Both the position numbers and the translations under genes were made by a program. Positions 25,945 to 34,068 of a stretch of 64,000 nt of DNA are shown here, in pieces. Origin of the DNA: Caballeronia insecticola (GTDB lineage: Bacteria > Pseudomonadota > Gammaproteobacteria > Burkholderiales > Burkholderiaceae); the NCBI RefSeq assembly GCF_000402035.1, contig NC_021287.1, positions 2,914,001 through 2,978,000 on the forward strand, in the 5' to 3' direction. Numbering within the stretch: the first letter of the stretch is position 1; each line of letters starts with the position of its first letter. Under the pieces are notes generated by a model that ran no database searches, had not been told where the DNA came from, and worked only from the letters and a program-made list of their open reading frames with translations.

Positions 25945-26481
25945 TTACTCGATCGTCTCGATGACGCGATTGTGGTTGGTGTAGATGCACATATCGCCGG
26001 CGATACTCAGTGACTTCTCGACGATCTCGCGCGGCGAAAGCGCGGTGTTTTCGACGAGCGCCTGCGCCGCGGCCTGCGCATACGCGCCGCCCGAGCCGAT
26101 TGCGCAGATGCCGTTTTCGGGGTCGAGCACGTCGCCGTTGCCGGTGATGACGAGCGTTGCGTCCTTGTCGGCGGTAATCAGCATGGCTTCGAGCCGGCGC
26201 AACATGCGGTCGGTGCGCCAGTCTTTCGCGAGCTCGACGGCGGCGCGCGTCAGATTGCCCTGATGTTTCTCGAGCTTCGCCTCGAAGCGGTCGAGCAGCG
26301 AGAACGCGTCGGCCGTGCCGCCGGCGAAGCCGACCAGCACCTTGCCGCCATAGATACGGCGCACTTTTTTCGCGCCACCCTTCATGACGATGTTGCCGAG
26401 CGTCACCTGACCATCGCCGCCCAGCGCGACTTTGCCGTCGCGGCGCACGGAGACGATGGTCGTGCCGTGAAATTGTTCCAT
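25945..26481 (-). CDS. hslV: ATP-dependent protease catalytic subunit HslV (ClpQ)
   Basis: The 178-residue threonine protease of the proteasome beta fold starts MEQFHG before TTIVSVRR. The catalytic Thr is therefore residue 7 after removal of a six-residue propeptide, as in other beta-proteobacteria. Other motifs are [22 protein letters not shown] and [13 protein letters not shown]. It is the first gene of the hslVU heat-shock operon, and a possible heat-shock-like promoter lies at 26659-26685. Confidence 0.98.
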   Translation of the reverse strand: MEQFHGTTIVSVRRDGKVALGGDGQVTLGNIVMKGGAKKVRRIYGGKVLVGFAGGTADAFSLLDRFEAKLEKHQGNLTRAAVELAKDWRTDRMLRRLEAMLITADKDATLVITGNGDVLDPENGICAIGSGGAYAQAAAQALVENTALSPREIVEKSLSIAGDMCIYTNHNRVIETIE

Positions 26482-26658
26482 GTGCGTTCCTTAAGAAAAC
26501 GAAGGACGCGGAGCGGGTTCGTCGTGCGAAACTCCGCCGCGCAGTCGAGAATTCGATGAGGTGCACGGCGCGGGGTTCCGCCCGGCCGGTGGCATCGGGC
26601 GGACGGCGCCGCGCGCGCGCCGGGCCGCAGTCATGCTTTTGCGGGGCGCGTCGGGTTC

Positions 26659-26685
26659 ATTTTAGGGCGGCGGGAGATTTATCAA
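26659..26685 (-). promoter_or_regulatory. Candidate hslVU promoter (sigma-70 / heat-shock-like)
   Basis: On the minus strand CTTGATAAA, resembling the sigma-32 -35 element, is followed 15 bp after TTGATA by CCCTAAAAT. The sequence can be read as TTGATA-N15-TAAAAT or as an imperfect sigma-32 promoter. hslVU is a heat-shock operon in many bacteria, which favours the latter. Confidence 0.4.
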
Positions 26686-26729
26686 GGCGCGCGGTGTCGA
26701 TCCGGCTGCGTTTTTACCTGTTCGAAAGC

Positions 26730-26760
26730 AAAAAAGGCACACGTTCGACGTGTGCCTTTT
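26730..26760 (-). terminator. Terminator of dksA, possibly bidirectional
   Basis: GGCACACG-TTCGA-CGTGTGCC is a perfect 8-bp stem with A6 on one side and T4 on the other, so it reads as a terminator for dksA on the minus strand and could work in both directions. Confidence 0.85.
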
Positions 26761-26846
26761 CCGTTGGCGCGTGCGCCAGTGCAGCTTTTCGAGGCGGCGT
26801 CTTCCCCGTTGCGGGCGGTCCCGCGACGTCGCCTCCGGCGGCGCGA

Positions 26847-27263
26847 TCAGTCGCCGAAGAGTTTCTGGCGCAGTTCGCGGCGCTCTTGCGCTTCGAGGGA
26901 GAGCGTGGCCGTCGGACGCGCGAGCAGGCGCGGAATGCCGATCGGTTCGCCCGTTTCCTCGCACCAGCCGTAATCGCCGGAATCGATGCGCCCGAGCGAT
27001 TGCTGCACCTTCTTCAGGAGCTTGCGTTCGCGGTCGCGCGTGCGCAGTTCCAGTGCATGCTCTTCCTCGATGGTCGCGCGATCCGCCGGGTCCGGCACGA
27101 TCACCGTTTCCCGCAGATTTTCGGTCGTCTGGCCGGCATTCTTCAGAATGTCCGCCTGCAACTGTTCGAGCCGGTTCTTGAAGAAGGCGAGTTGATCCGC
27201 GTTCATGTAGTCCTTCTCGCTCATCTTCAGGATTTCGGCTTCGGTCAAGAGTTTCGTTGTCAT
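26847..27263 (-). CDS. dksA: RNA polymerase-binding transcription factor DksA (zinc-finger cysteines lost)
   Basis: The 138-residue DksA/TraR protein has a coiled coil (~20-90) with the catalytic tip DPADRATIEEEHALELRTRDRERKLL and the C-terminal globular region YGWCEETGEPIGIPRLLARPTATLSLEAQERRE. The coiled-coil tip Asp pair (DPAD) needed for ppGpp synergy is present. Of the four zinc-finger cysteines of E. coli DksA only one remains, so the fold must be zinc-independent, a type known from alpha- and some beta-proteobacteria. It lies downstream of a COG0523 GTPase on the same strand but far away (587 bp) with its own promoter and terminator. Confidence 0.95.
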   Translation of the reverse strand: MTTKLLTEAEILKMSEKDYMNADQLAFFKNRLEQLQADILKNAGQTTENLRETVIVPDPADRATIEEEHALELRTRDRERKLLKKVQQSLGRIDSGDYGWCEETGEPIGIPRLLARPTATLSLEAQERRELRQKLFGD

Positions 27264-27494
27264 CTGCTTGCTTCTTCAATGTAAGGCGACGTCTCGCGCG
27301 TCGCCCCCAACTGCGTTACCCGCATGCAGCGCACCGTGACGCTCAAGGCTCGCGCGACTGTCGATGCGGGGCCGAACTCCTCTGGAAACCGATATTGGAT
27401 GATGCTCCGGACCGCCGGGCGCATTGAAATGGCCCGGGATTCCCGGCCCCGGTGCTTTGTCTTGATTTGCCTTCCCCCTGCAAATCGAGGCATC

Positions 27495-27574
27495 GTCCCG
27501 ACGGGACATCCCTTCTCCTGATCCGTCGACCGGGCGCCAAAAAGACGCGCGTCCTACGGAGCAGCCCTTCTCCA
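27495..27574 (-). repeat. Duplicated ~24-bp element in the dksA leader
   Basis: On the minus strand both copies read GGAGAAGGG, then a short variable part and a small hairpin (TCC-GTA-GGA in one, GTCCC-GTC-GGGAC in the other). Copies lie at 27551-27574 and 27495-27519 and agree at about 18 of 24 positions. Tandem structured elements in a leader suggest regulation; I found no match to a known riboswitch by eye. Confidence 0.45.
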
Positions 27575-27730
27575 GTGGGGCTGTATTGTAACTGAACCGC
27601 AATTTCCGACGACAACCGAGGAAAACCCTGTCGATTAGTGTCGGAATCTCAAAAATATAACGCCTGGTCGTGCAAAAAGCGATGTCGCTTCGTGGTCGCG
27701 GCTACACATCCGCAATGAAAGTCGACCATG

Positions 27731-27765
27731 AAAAACGCCGCACGAGGGCATTCCCGCGTGCGGCG
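27731..27765 (-). terminator. Intrinsic terminator of the COG0523 gene
   Basis: CGCCGCACG / CGTGCGGCG arms (perfect 9 bp, extended by GGG/CCC) are followed by TTTTT on the minus strand, about 85 bp after the stop. Confidence 0.8.
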
Positions 27766-27850
27766 CTTGTCAGTCAGCCTGTTTTCGCCCCGCCGGAATC
27801 GCGAAACTCAAGCGAGATGCGTGCCGACGTGCGCGTGGCTGCGTGCGTGA

Positions 27851-28921
27851 TTATTTGACGAGGCACGCGTCGAGGCCGTCGGTGATCAGATCCTTCGGCA
27901 GTTCGATACCGATGAACACCATCTTGCTGTTCTTCTTCTCGACCGGCATCCATTTGCCCGCGAGGTCGCTGCCCATCATCTGGTGCACGCCCTGGAACAC
28001 GACCTTGCGATCGACGCCCTTCATGTACAGCACGCCCTTGTAGCGCAACAGGCGCTCGCCGTAGATCTGCAGAATGCCGCCGAGAAAGTCTTCGAGGCGG
28101 TTCGGATCGAACGGCTTGTCGCTGCGGTACACGAACGATTTGATCTTGTCGTCGTGATGCGCGTGATGGTGATGATGGTGCTCGTGATCGTGGCTGTGGT
28201 CGTGACCGCAGGTGGCGTGGTCGTGATCGTCGTGCGCGTGATCGTGATCATGGGCGTGATCGTGCTCGTCTTCCGCGAGGAAATCCGGATCGATCTCGAG
28301 CTTCGCGTTCAGGTTGAAGCCGCGCAGATCGAAGATTTCCTTGATGTCCGCCTCGCCGAAATTCACGACTCTGATCGCCGCGCGCGGATTCATGTGCACG
28401 AGCCGATGCTTGAGCGCGTCGAGCGCGGCGGCGTCCACGAGATCGGACTTCGTGATGAACAGGCGATCCGCGAAACCGACCTGGCGCTGCACCACTTCCT
28501 GCTGATCGAGCTGCGTGTTCGCGTGCTTCGCGTCGACGAGCGTGATGATCGCGTCGAGCAGAAATTCGTCGGCGACCGTGTTGTCCATGAAGAACGTCTG
28601 CGCGACCGGGCCCGGATTCGCCAGGCCGGTGGTTTCGATCACGACGCGGTCGAAATCGAGCGTGCCGTCCTTCTTGCGGTTCGCCAGATCTTCGAGCGCG
28701 CGGGCCAGGTCGCCGCGAATCGTGCAGCAGATGCAGCCGTTGCTCATCTGAATGATCTGCTCGTTCGTTTCCTGCACGAGAATTTCGTTGTCGATGTTTT
28801 CTTCGCCGAACTCGTTCTCGATCACGGCGATCTTCATGCCGTGCTGCTCGTTCAGGATGCGCTTGAGCAGCGTGGTTTTGCCGCTGCCCAGAAAGCCGGT
28901 CAGGATGGTTACGGGAATCAT
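27851..28921 (-). CDS. COG0523 (CobW/ZigA-like) GTPase, zinc chaperone candidate
   Basis: The 356-residue G3E GTPase has Walker A GFLGSGKTT, the ENEFGEENID motif, the metal site CICC (Cys63, Cys65, Cys66), ETTGLANPGPV, TKSDLVD as the base-specificity loop and a CobW_C domain. Between them is a very His/Asp-rich insertion (~220-260: HDHAHDHDHAHDDHDHATCGHDH... and a run of His), a probable Zn or Ni buffer. Such proteins supply metal to target enzymes. Unlike the first COG0523 protein of this window (2190-3458) it has the full CxCC motif. It lies upstream of dksA, a common neighbour of this family. Confidence 0.93.
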   Translation of the reverse strand: MIPVTILTGFLGSGKTTLLKRILNEQHGMKIAVIENEFGEENIDNEILVQETNEQIIQMSNGCICCTIRGDLARALEDLANRKKDGTLDFDRVVIETTGLANPGPVAQTFFMDNTVADEFLLDAIITLVDAKHANTQLDQQEVVQRQVGFADRLFITKSDLVDAAALDALKHRLVHMNPRAAIRVVNFGEADIKEIFDLRGFNLNAKLEIDPDFLAEDEHDHAHDHDHAHDDHDHATCGHDHSHDHEHHHHHHAHHDDKIKSFVYRSDKPFDPNRLEDFLGGILQIYGERLLRYKGVLYMKGVDRKVVFQGVHQMMGSDLAGKWMPVEKKNSKMVFIGIELPKDLITDGLDACLVK

Positions 28922-29051
28922 GGTCTCGCCTGTGTCCTTGAAAGTTCGCTTGATCTACGCCGAATCGCGTCGAATCGGTTATTGAAACATATTCGTCAAG
29001 CCGGCGCTCCGGCGGCCCCTGCGGGCGTCGATCGCGCCTAGATTAGGGCGC

Positions 29052-30251
29052 TCAGGCAATTTGCAACAGTAGTCCTTTCAGGTATTCCCCTTCCGGGAAC
29101 GCCGTGAGCAACGGATGATCGACGCCCGCGCCCAGCCGCTTCAGAATGCGCGCATCGACGCGAGCGTCCGCCGCCGCGCCCGCGACGATCTTCTGAAACA
29201 GCTCCGAATCGATCGCGCCCGAGCACGAATAGGTGAACAGCAGGCCGCCCGGACGCAGCAGCTTGAAGCCGCTCAGATTGATGTCCTTGTACGCGCGCGC
29301 GGCCCGGTCCACGGTTTCCTTCGATGGCGCGAACTTCGGCGGATCGAGCACGATCAGGTCGAAGCGCTGGCCTTCGTCGTAAAGGCGGCGCAGCGTCTTG
29401 AACGCGTCGGCGTCGAGCCATTCGGCTTTTTGCGCGTCGAAGCCGTTTGCCTCGACGTTCGCACGCGCCAGCGCGAGCGCCTCGCCGGACGAATCGACGG
29501 ACACCACGCGCGTCGCACCGCCCTTCAGCGCCGCCAGCGAAAAGCCGCCGGTGTAGCAGAAGCAGTTCAGCACCTCGCGGCCCTGCGCGTGCTGCGCGAC
29601 AAGCACGCGGTTGTCGCGCTGATCGACGTAGAAGCCGGTCTTGTGGCCATTGCGCACATCGACGTGATGCCGCACGCCGCATTCGTTCGTGATGAGCGTG
29701 TCGCGCGGCGCGTCGCCGGCGAGCACGCCCGTGATCTGTTCGAGCCCTTCCTTCTGGCGGATCGACACGTCCGAACGCTCATAGACGTTCGGACAACCCG
29801 TCGCGCTGATCAGCGCCTGCACGATGGCATCCTTCCACGCCTCGACGCCGGTCGCCATGAACTGGCAGACGAGCTGCGCGTGCGGTTCATCGTCGGCGAC
29901 GTAGTAATCGACGATCAGCCCCGGCAAGCCGTCCGCCTCGCCGAAGATGAGACGCGTCGCGCCGGTGTCCTTGACCATCGTTTGCCGATGCGCGACCGCG
30001 CGCTGCACGCGGCGCTTGAAGAACGCGTGATCGACGGGCTCGCTTTCATCGAACGTCCACGCGCGCGCGCGGATCTGCGAATGCGGGCTGTACGACGCGC
30101 GCGCGAGAAAGCGGCCATCGGCGGCGCGCACGATGACGGTCGCGCCGGGCGCGGGATCGCCGTCGATGCGTGCAATGGCGTTCGCGTAAATCCACGGATG
30201 GCGGCGGACGAGCGATCGATCCTTCGCCGGTTTGAGCGTGATGGTGTTCAT
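29052..30251 (-). CDS. rlmI: 23S rRNA m5C1962-type methyltransferase (RlmI family)
   Basis: The 399-residue protein has an N-terminal PUA domain (KPAKDRSLVRRHPWIYANAI), an RlmI-type middle domain (RLIFGEADGLPGLIVDYY, KTGFYVDQRDNR) and a class I SAM-binding domain: VLNCFCYTGGFSLAALKGGA, VSVDSS, FDLIVLDPPKFAPSK (motif IV) and FTYSCSGAI (motif VI with catalytic Cys). The last shows a 5-methylcytosine type rRNA methyltransferase. It lies between xerC and the COG0523 gene on the same strand. Confidence 0.93.
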   Translation of the reverse strand: MNTITLKPAKDRSLVRRHPWIYANAIARIDGDPAPGATVIVRAADGRFLARASYSPHSQIRARAWTFDESEPVDHAFFKRRVQRAVAHRQTMVKDTGATRLIFGEADGLPGLIVDYYVADDEPHAQLVCQFMATGVEAWKDAIVQALISATGCPNVYERSDVSIRQKEGLEQITGVLAGDAPRDTLITNECGVRHHVDVRNGHKTGFYVDQRDNRVLVAQHAQGREVLNCFCYTGGFSLAALKGGATRVVSVDSSGEALALARANVEANGFDAQKAEWLDADAFKTLRRLYDEGQRFDLIVLDPPKFAPSKETVDRAARAYKDINLSGFKLLRPGGLLFTYSCSGAIDSELFQKIVAGAAADARVDARILKRLGAGVDHPLLTAFPEGEYLKGLLLQIA

Positions 30252-30287
30252 TGCAATGCGGATGAGCGCGCGGGCGCGCTGTCGAGG

Positions 30288-31247
30288 TTAGTCGCGTTTC
30301 TTCGCGCGCGGATGCGCCGAGTCGTACACGCGGGCGAGATGCTGAAAATCGAGTGACGTATAAACCTGCGTGGCCGTGATGCTCGCGTGGCCGAGCAGTT
30401 CCTGCACCGCGCGCAGATCGCCGCTCGACTGCAGGACGTGCGTCGCGAACGAATGGCGCAGCACGTGCGGATGCACGTTCGACGGAATGCCGGCTTTGAG
30501 CGCCAGCCGCTTCACGCGCTCGCGCACCACGCCGGGCGACATGCGGTTGCCGCGCACCGAAAGAAAGAGCGCGTGCGGATCGAGCTTGACGAACTCGCCG
30601 CGCACGTCGATCCATGCGCGCAATGCGTCGATGGCTTTGCGGCCGACCGGCACCGAGCGGCGCCGGTTGCCCTTGCCGAGCACGGTCACTTCGCCGTGCA
30701 CAAGATCGAGCCAGCCAGCCGACTTGTGTTCCTTCGTATCGACGAAATAGACGTCGAGACCGACCAGCTCCGCGAGCCGCAGTCCCGACGAATAGAACAA
30801 TTCGAGGATCGCGTGATCGCGCAGCGCTTCGGCCGTGCCGGATTGCGGCGCGTCCATGAGTGCCATGGCGTCGTCGACGGACAGCGCCTTCGGCAGCGTC
30901 TTCTCGCGCTTCGGCGCGCGCACCGTCGCGACCGGATTCGCGGGCATGTCGATGCGTTCGGCGAGCCATCGATAAAACGCGCGCCACGCCGACAACCGAT
31001 GCGCAATCGAGCGCGACGACAACCCCGCCGCGTGCGAGCGCACCACCGCGCCGCGAATGTCGGCCGCGACGAGCGATTCGAGCGGACGGCCCTTTGCGAG
31101 CGCGCGCAGTTCGGCAAGCTCGTGCGTGTAGCCGCGCAGCGTGTGTTCGGAGAGATGCCGCTGATGCTCGAGCATCGCCAGATACTCGGCGATGGCGCCC
31201 GTCGGGGCTTCCTTCGGGACTTCGTCGGGCGCGGCGGCGGTTTTCAT
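30288..31247 (-). CDS. xerC: Site-specific tyrosine recombinase XerC
   Basis: The 319-residue recombinase has a SAM-like N-terminal core-binding domain (TGAIAEYLAMLEHQRHLSEHTLRGYTHEL) and a catalytic domain with Arg157 (SGLRLAEL), Lys192 (VLGKGNRRRSVPV), His261-x-x-Arg264 (HVLRHSFATH), His287 (LLGHASI) and nucleophile Tyr296 (TQVYTSLD). With XerD it resolves chromosome dimers at dif. The ATG at 31247 follows the DUF484 stop by 2 bp; this dapF-DUF484-xerC order is widely conserved. Confidence 0.97.
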   Translation of the reverse strand: MKTAAAPDEVPKEAPTGAIAEYLAMLEHQRHLSEHTLRGYTHELAELRALAKGRPLESLVAADIRGAVVRSHAAGLSSRSIAHRLSAWRAFYRWLAERIDMPANPVATVRAPKREKTLPKALSVDDAMALMDAPQSGTAEALRDHAILELFYSSGLRLAELVGLDVYFVDTKEHKSAGWLDLVHGEVTVLGKGNRRRSVPVGRKAIDALRAWIDVRGEFVKLDPHALFLSVRGNRMSPGVVRERVKRLALKAGIPSNVHPHVLRHSFATHVLQSSGDLRAVQELLGHASITATQVYTSLDFQHLARVYDSAHPRAKKRD

Positions 31248-31249
31248 CT

Positions 31250-31969
31250 TCAGTGCGGTAGCAGGCGGGACAGCGCCGCGCTCGCCAGTGCGCCGATCTG
31301 CATGAGGAAGTCGGTTGCCATGCCGTCGTGGAAGCGCCGCGCGTCGGGCGAACCCATCACGAGCAGGCCGAAGGTCGGCGCATCGGGGCCGGCTTGCGGA
31401 TCGCGCAGCGCGATCAGCGAAACGGATTCGACCTTGCGCTCCGTGTCTGACGGGCCGTCGTTCGGCGCGACCGTCGCGGATGCCGAATTCGGCGCGCCGA
31501 GCCATTGCGCGGCGGCGAAATCGGAATTCGCGCCGCAGTACGGCGAGGTCAGATTGTTGGCGAAAATGCGTACTTCCTCGCCGACCTGGCGCGCGAAATC
31601 CGCCTGCCGATAGGCTTCGTTGATGTCCCACAGGCGCAGCGCGGCGTGCGGCACGTCGAAGACTTCGCACAGGCCGTTGGTGATGGTCGCGGGCAGCACG
31701 TACGGGTCGCGCTGCGCGATCACGCGCACGGTCCAGCGGTTGAACTTGGTCGAGATGCTGTCGTTTTCGTGACCGTAGCGCAGCAGTTCGGCGAGACGCC
31801 GTTCGAGCTGCTTGTTCTTGTCGCGCAGCATTTCCATCTGGCGCTCTTGCAGCGACACGGCGGACTTGCCGTGCGGATTCGAGAGCCGGATGGTGCCAAG
31901 CACTTCCGCGTGCTCGACGAAGAAATCGGGATTGTCGAGCAGGTAGTCGGCGACGTCGCGTGGATTCAT
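31250..31969 (-). CDS. DUF484 family protein
   Basis: The 239-residue cytoplasmic protein is MNPRDVADYLLDNPDFFVEHAEVLGTIRLSNPHGKSAVSLQERQ, followed by a coiled coil (MEMLRDKNKQLERRLAELL) and a GAF-like domain (~110-235). The family is regularly found between dapF and xerC and its biochemical role is not established. It is translationally linked to xerC (2-bp gap) and follows dapF by 15 bp. Confidence 0.93.
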   Translation of the reverse strand: MNPRDVADYLLDNPDFFVEHAEVLGTIRLSNPHGKSAVSLQERQMEMLRDKNKQLERRLAELLRYGHENDSISTKFNRWTVRVIAQRDPYVLPATITNGLCEVFDVPHAALRLWDINEAYRQADFARQVGEEVRIFANNLTSPYCGANSDFAAAQWLGAPNSASATVAPNDGPSDTERKVESVSLIALRDPQAGPDAPTFGLLVMGSPDARRFHDGMATDFLMQIGALASAALSRLLPH

Positions 31970-31984
31970 GATGATGTGGTTGCG

Positions 31985-32857
31985 TTAGACGAGGCGATCC
32001 AGCTCGATTTCGCCCTCGAAAACCGTCGCGGCCGGGCCCGCCATGAAGAGCGCGGCGGCTTCGTCGCGCGCACCGTCCCAACGGATCGTGAGCGTGCCGC
32101 CGTGCGTTTCGACGCACACGGGTGAATCCAGCAGGCCGCGCCGGATGCCGGCCGCCACCGCCGCGCAGGCGCCCGTGCCGCACGCGAGCGTCTCGCCGGC
32201 GCCGCGCTCGAATACGCGCAGTTTCACCGTATTACGATCGACGATCTGCATGAAGCCCGCGTTCACGCGTTTCGGAAAGCGCGCATGGCGCTCGATCAGC
32301 GGGCCTTCGCTCAGCACCGGATACGTCTCGACGTCGTCCACGATCTGCACCGCGTGCGGATTGCCCATCGACACCGTTGAAATCCAGCGCGTTTCGCCGT
32401 CGATGTCGAGCGGCCACAGCGTGTCGTTGCCTTCGCGGCGGCCGTGGAGCCCGAGCGCGTCGAACGGCACGCGCGGCGGATCGAAGACCGGCGTGCTCAT
32501 GTCGACGACGACTTCGCCGTTCTCCTGCATCGTCAGCGTGATGACGCCTTGTTGCACCTGCACGCGCACGCTCGATGCATCCGTCAGGCCGCGATCGCGC
32601 ACGAACTTCACGAAGCAGCGCGCGCCGTTGCCGCAATGCTCGACCTCGCCGCCATCGCAATTGAAGATGCGGTATTTGAAGTCGACGCCGTCGATCGTCG
32701 GCTTTTCGACGAGCAGCAACTGATCCGCGCCCACGCCGAAATGGCGGTTCGCGAGCGCGCGCACCTGGCTCGCTGTCAGATCGAGCGCCTGCGTATAGCC
32801 GTCGAGCACGACGAAGTCGTTGCCCGCGCCTTGCATCTTGGTGAATTTGAGGTTCAT
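31985..32857 (-). CDS. dapF: Diaminopimelate epimerase
   Basis: The 290-residue enzyme converts LL- to meso-diaminopimelate for lysine and peptidoglycan. It has [14 protein letters not shown] at the N-terminus and both catalytic cysteines: Cys75 in EHCGNGARC and Cys226 in [14 protein letters not shown] and FERGAGET are also present. The ATG at 32857 begins the family N-terminus ([14 protein letters not shown]); the open frame continues upstream without homology. Confidence 0.97.
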   Translation of the reverse strand: MNLKFTKMQGAGNDFVVLDGYTQALDLTASQVRALANRHFGVGADQLLLVEKPTIDGVDFKYRIFNCDGGEVEHCGNGARCFVKFVRDRGLTDASSVRVQVQQGVITLTMQENGEVVVDMSTPVFDPPRVPFDALGLHGRREGNDTLWPLDIDGETRWISTVSMGNPHAVQIVDDVETYPVLSEGPLIERHARFPKRVNAGFMQIVDRNTVKLRVFERGAGETLACGTGACAAVAAGIRRGLLDSPVCVETHGGTLTIRWDGARDEAAALFMAGPAATVFEGEIELDRLV

Positions 32858-32907
32858 GGCCGCTATTGTATTTGACGCACGCCGCACCGCTCCGCGCCGC
32901 TCACGCC

Positions 32908-33792
32908 TCAATAAAAACCCGGCTCGCCCGGCGGCCGCGTCTTGAAGCGTTTGTGGACCCAATAATATTGCTCCGGCATGTGCGGAATCTGCTCTTCCAG
33001 AAACGCGTTCATGCGGCGGGCGTCGGCTTCGTCGTCGCCGGTCGGGTAGTTGTCCCACGGTTCGAAGATCTTGAGACGATACCCCTTGTAGTCCGGCAGC
33101 ACCTCGCCGATAAACGGCACCACCTGCGCGCGGCCCGTCTTCGCGAGACGTCCGACGGCCGTCAGCGTGCACGTCGGGATGCCGAAGAACGGCACGAACG
33201 TGGAGTTGCGCATGCCGTAGTCCATGTCCGCGCCGAGCATCACGGGCTTGCGGTCGCGCAGCCAGCGCAGCACGATGCGCGCGCTGTCGGCGCGGCTCGC
33301 CATGTCCGCGCCGAAGCGGGCGCGCTGCGCTTTCGCGAGTTCCTCGATCTGCGGATTCGAGAACGGCTGATACAGCGACCCGCATCGCCGATGCAGCGAA
33401 TAATTGAGGAAGATCGAGCCCGCCTCGATGCCGACGAAATGCAGCCCGAGAAAAAGCGTGGGCGGCAGATCCGGATCGGTGAGATCGACGGCGCTGTCCA
33501 CCTGGATCAGCTTTTCGAGCTTCTTCGCCGAGCCGAACCACTGCACGCTGCGCTCCACATAGCTGCGAATGGCATGCCGGAAGTGCTTCTGCGCGATGTC
33601 CTCGCGCTTCTCGTCGGACCACTCCGGGAAGCACAGCTTCAGGTTCGTGTGGACGATGCGCTTGCGGCGGCTCGGGATCTGGTAGAGCAGCCAGCCGAGG
33701 CCGTCGCCGAAACGCGCCGTGATGCCGTAAGGGATGATCGCCAGAAACTTGAGAAACGCGATGGCGAGCGCCACGCCGATGCGCCCTAGCAT
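32908..33792 (-). CDS. Lipid A late acyltransferase (LpxL/HtrB family)
   Basis: The 294-residue inner-membrane enzyme has an N-terminal membrane anchor ([19 protein letters not shown]) and the lysophospholipid-type acyltransferase core. The HX4(D/E) motif appears as HFVGIE, followed by [14 protein letters not shown] and [19 protein letters not shown]. It transfers a fatty acid to the lipid A precursor. The ATG at 33792 has a GGAG ribosome-binding site; the longer in-frame extension is rejected. It heads the lpxL-dapF-DUF484-xerC cluster and is divergent from metK. Confidence 0.9.
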   Translation of the reverse strand: MLGRIGVALAIAFLKFLAIIPYGITARFGDGLGWLLYQIPSRRKRIVHTNLKLCFPEWSDEKREDIAQKHFRHAIRSYVERSVQWFGSAKKLEKLIQVDSAVDLTDPDLPPTLFLGLHFVGIEAGSIFLNYSLHRRCGSLYQPFSNPQIEELAKAQRARFGADMASRADSARIVLRWLRDRKPVMLGADMDYGMRNSTFVPFFGIPTCTLTAVGRLAKTGRAQVVPFIGEVLPDYKGYRLKIFEPWDNYPTGDDEADARRMNAFLEEQIPHMPEQYYWVHKRFKTRPPGEPGFY

Positions 33793-33892
33793 GACGTGCT
33801 CCAGCGAACAGACGGGCGGCCGGGGTATGCGGATGATCGTTGTGGGGCGAATGGCGACAAGCGTTCGGCTCTGTGAAAATAGGGGAAACCGG

Positions 33893-33898
33893 TATAAT
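33893..33898 (+). promoter_or_regulatory. -10 element (TATAAT) of metK
   Basis: A perfect TATAAT lies just before the structured leader. No good -35 at 16-18 bp was found (CTGTGA at 16 bp is weak). Transcription would begin near 33904, exactly at the first leader stem. Confidence 0.6.
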
Positions 33899-33903
33899 AA
33901 AAC

Positions 33904-34068
33904 CTTCGCCGAGTTAATGGACAACTTGCGGGGCGAAGCGGGCTGGAGCCTTCATGTGGTATGTGGAAGCTTCAGCCCGAAAATGACATCCGCTAAAGCG
34001 TCGCCGCTTCAGACTCCGAACGAAGACGGCTACGTGAATATCAACCGTACTCAATTGGAGTCTGAAGC
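33904..34068 (+). promoter_or_regulatory. Structured metK 5' leader, candidate translational riboswitch or attenuator
   Basis: Three stems are visible. P1: CTTCGCC (33904-33910) with GGCGAAG (33932-33938). P2: GGGCTGGAGC (33940-33949) with GCTTCAGCCC (33969-33978), one G-U pair, extended by TTC/GAA. P3: GCTTCAGACTCC (34006-34017) with GGAGTCTGAAGC (34057-34068), a perfect 12-bp stem. P3 ends at the base before the GTG start and encloses the GGAG Shine-Dalgarno. The P2 3' arm shares GCTTCAG with the P3 5' arm, so it could instead pair with the SD strand, giving alternative folds. metK makes S-adenosylmethionine, an obvious ligand. I recognise no known SAM or SAH riboswitch class. Confidence 0.65.

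Larger units (their letters stand above)
26482..26846. other. Intergenic region hslV-dksA
   Basis: The 365 bp hold the hslVU promoter candidate (26659-26685) and the dksA terminator (26730-26760). No gene is seen. Confidence 0.6.
27264..27850. other. Intergenic region with a long putative dksA leader
   Basis: The 587 bp hold no convincing gene. A minus-strand TACAAT (27585-27590) could start a roughly 315-nt dksA leader. Within it lie two similar ~24-bp elements (27495-27519 and 27551-27574). The terminator of the upstream cobW-like gene is at 27731-27765. Confidence 0.5.

Noticed and set aside
27495..27574. Guanidine-II (mini-ykkC) riboswitch in the dksA leader
   Set aside because: There are two small hairpins, but the ACGR loops in the right context are not present on the dksA strand.
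27670..27858. 62-codon plus-strand frame near the COG0523 terminator
   Set aside because: It runs through a terminator hairpin, has no ribosome-binding site and no protein-like pattern.
33793..33924. N-terminal extension of the LpxL-type gene
   Set aside because: The extra 44 residues precede the natural membrane anchor and overlap the metK promoter; the ATG at 33792 has a good ribosome-binding site.
33901..34068. Known SAH or SAM riboswitch in the metK leader
   Set aside because: I compared the visible stems with the motifs I know and found no match; kept as an unclassified structured leader.
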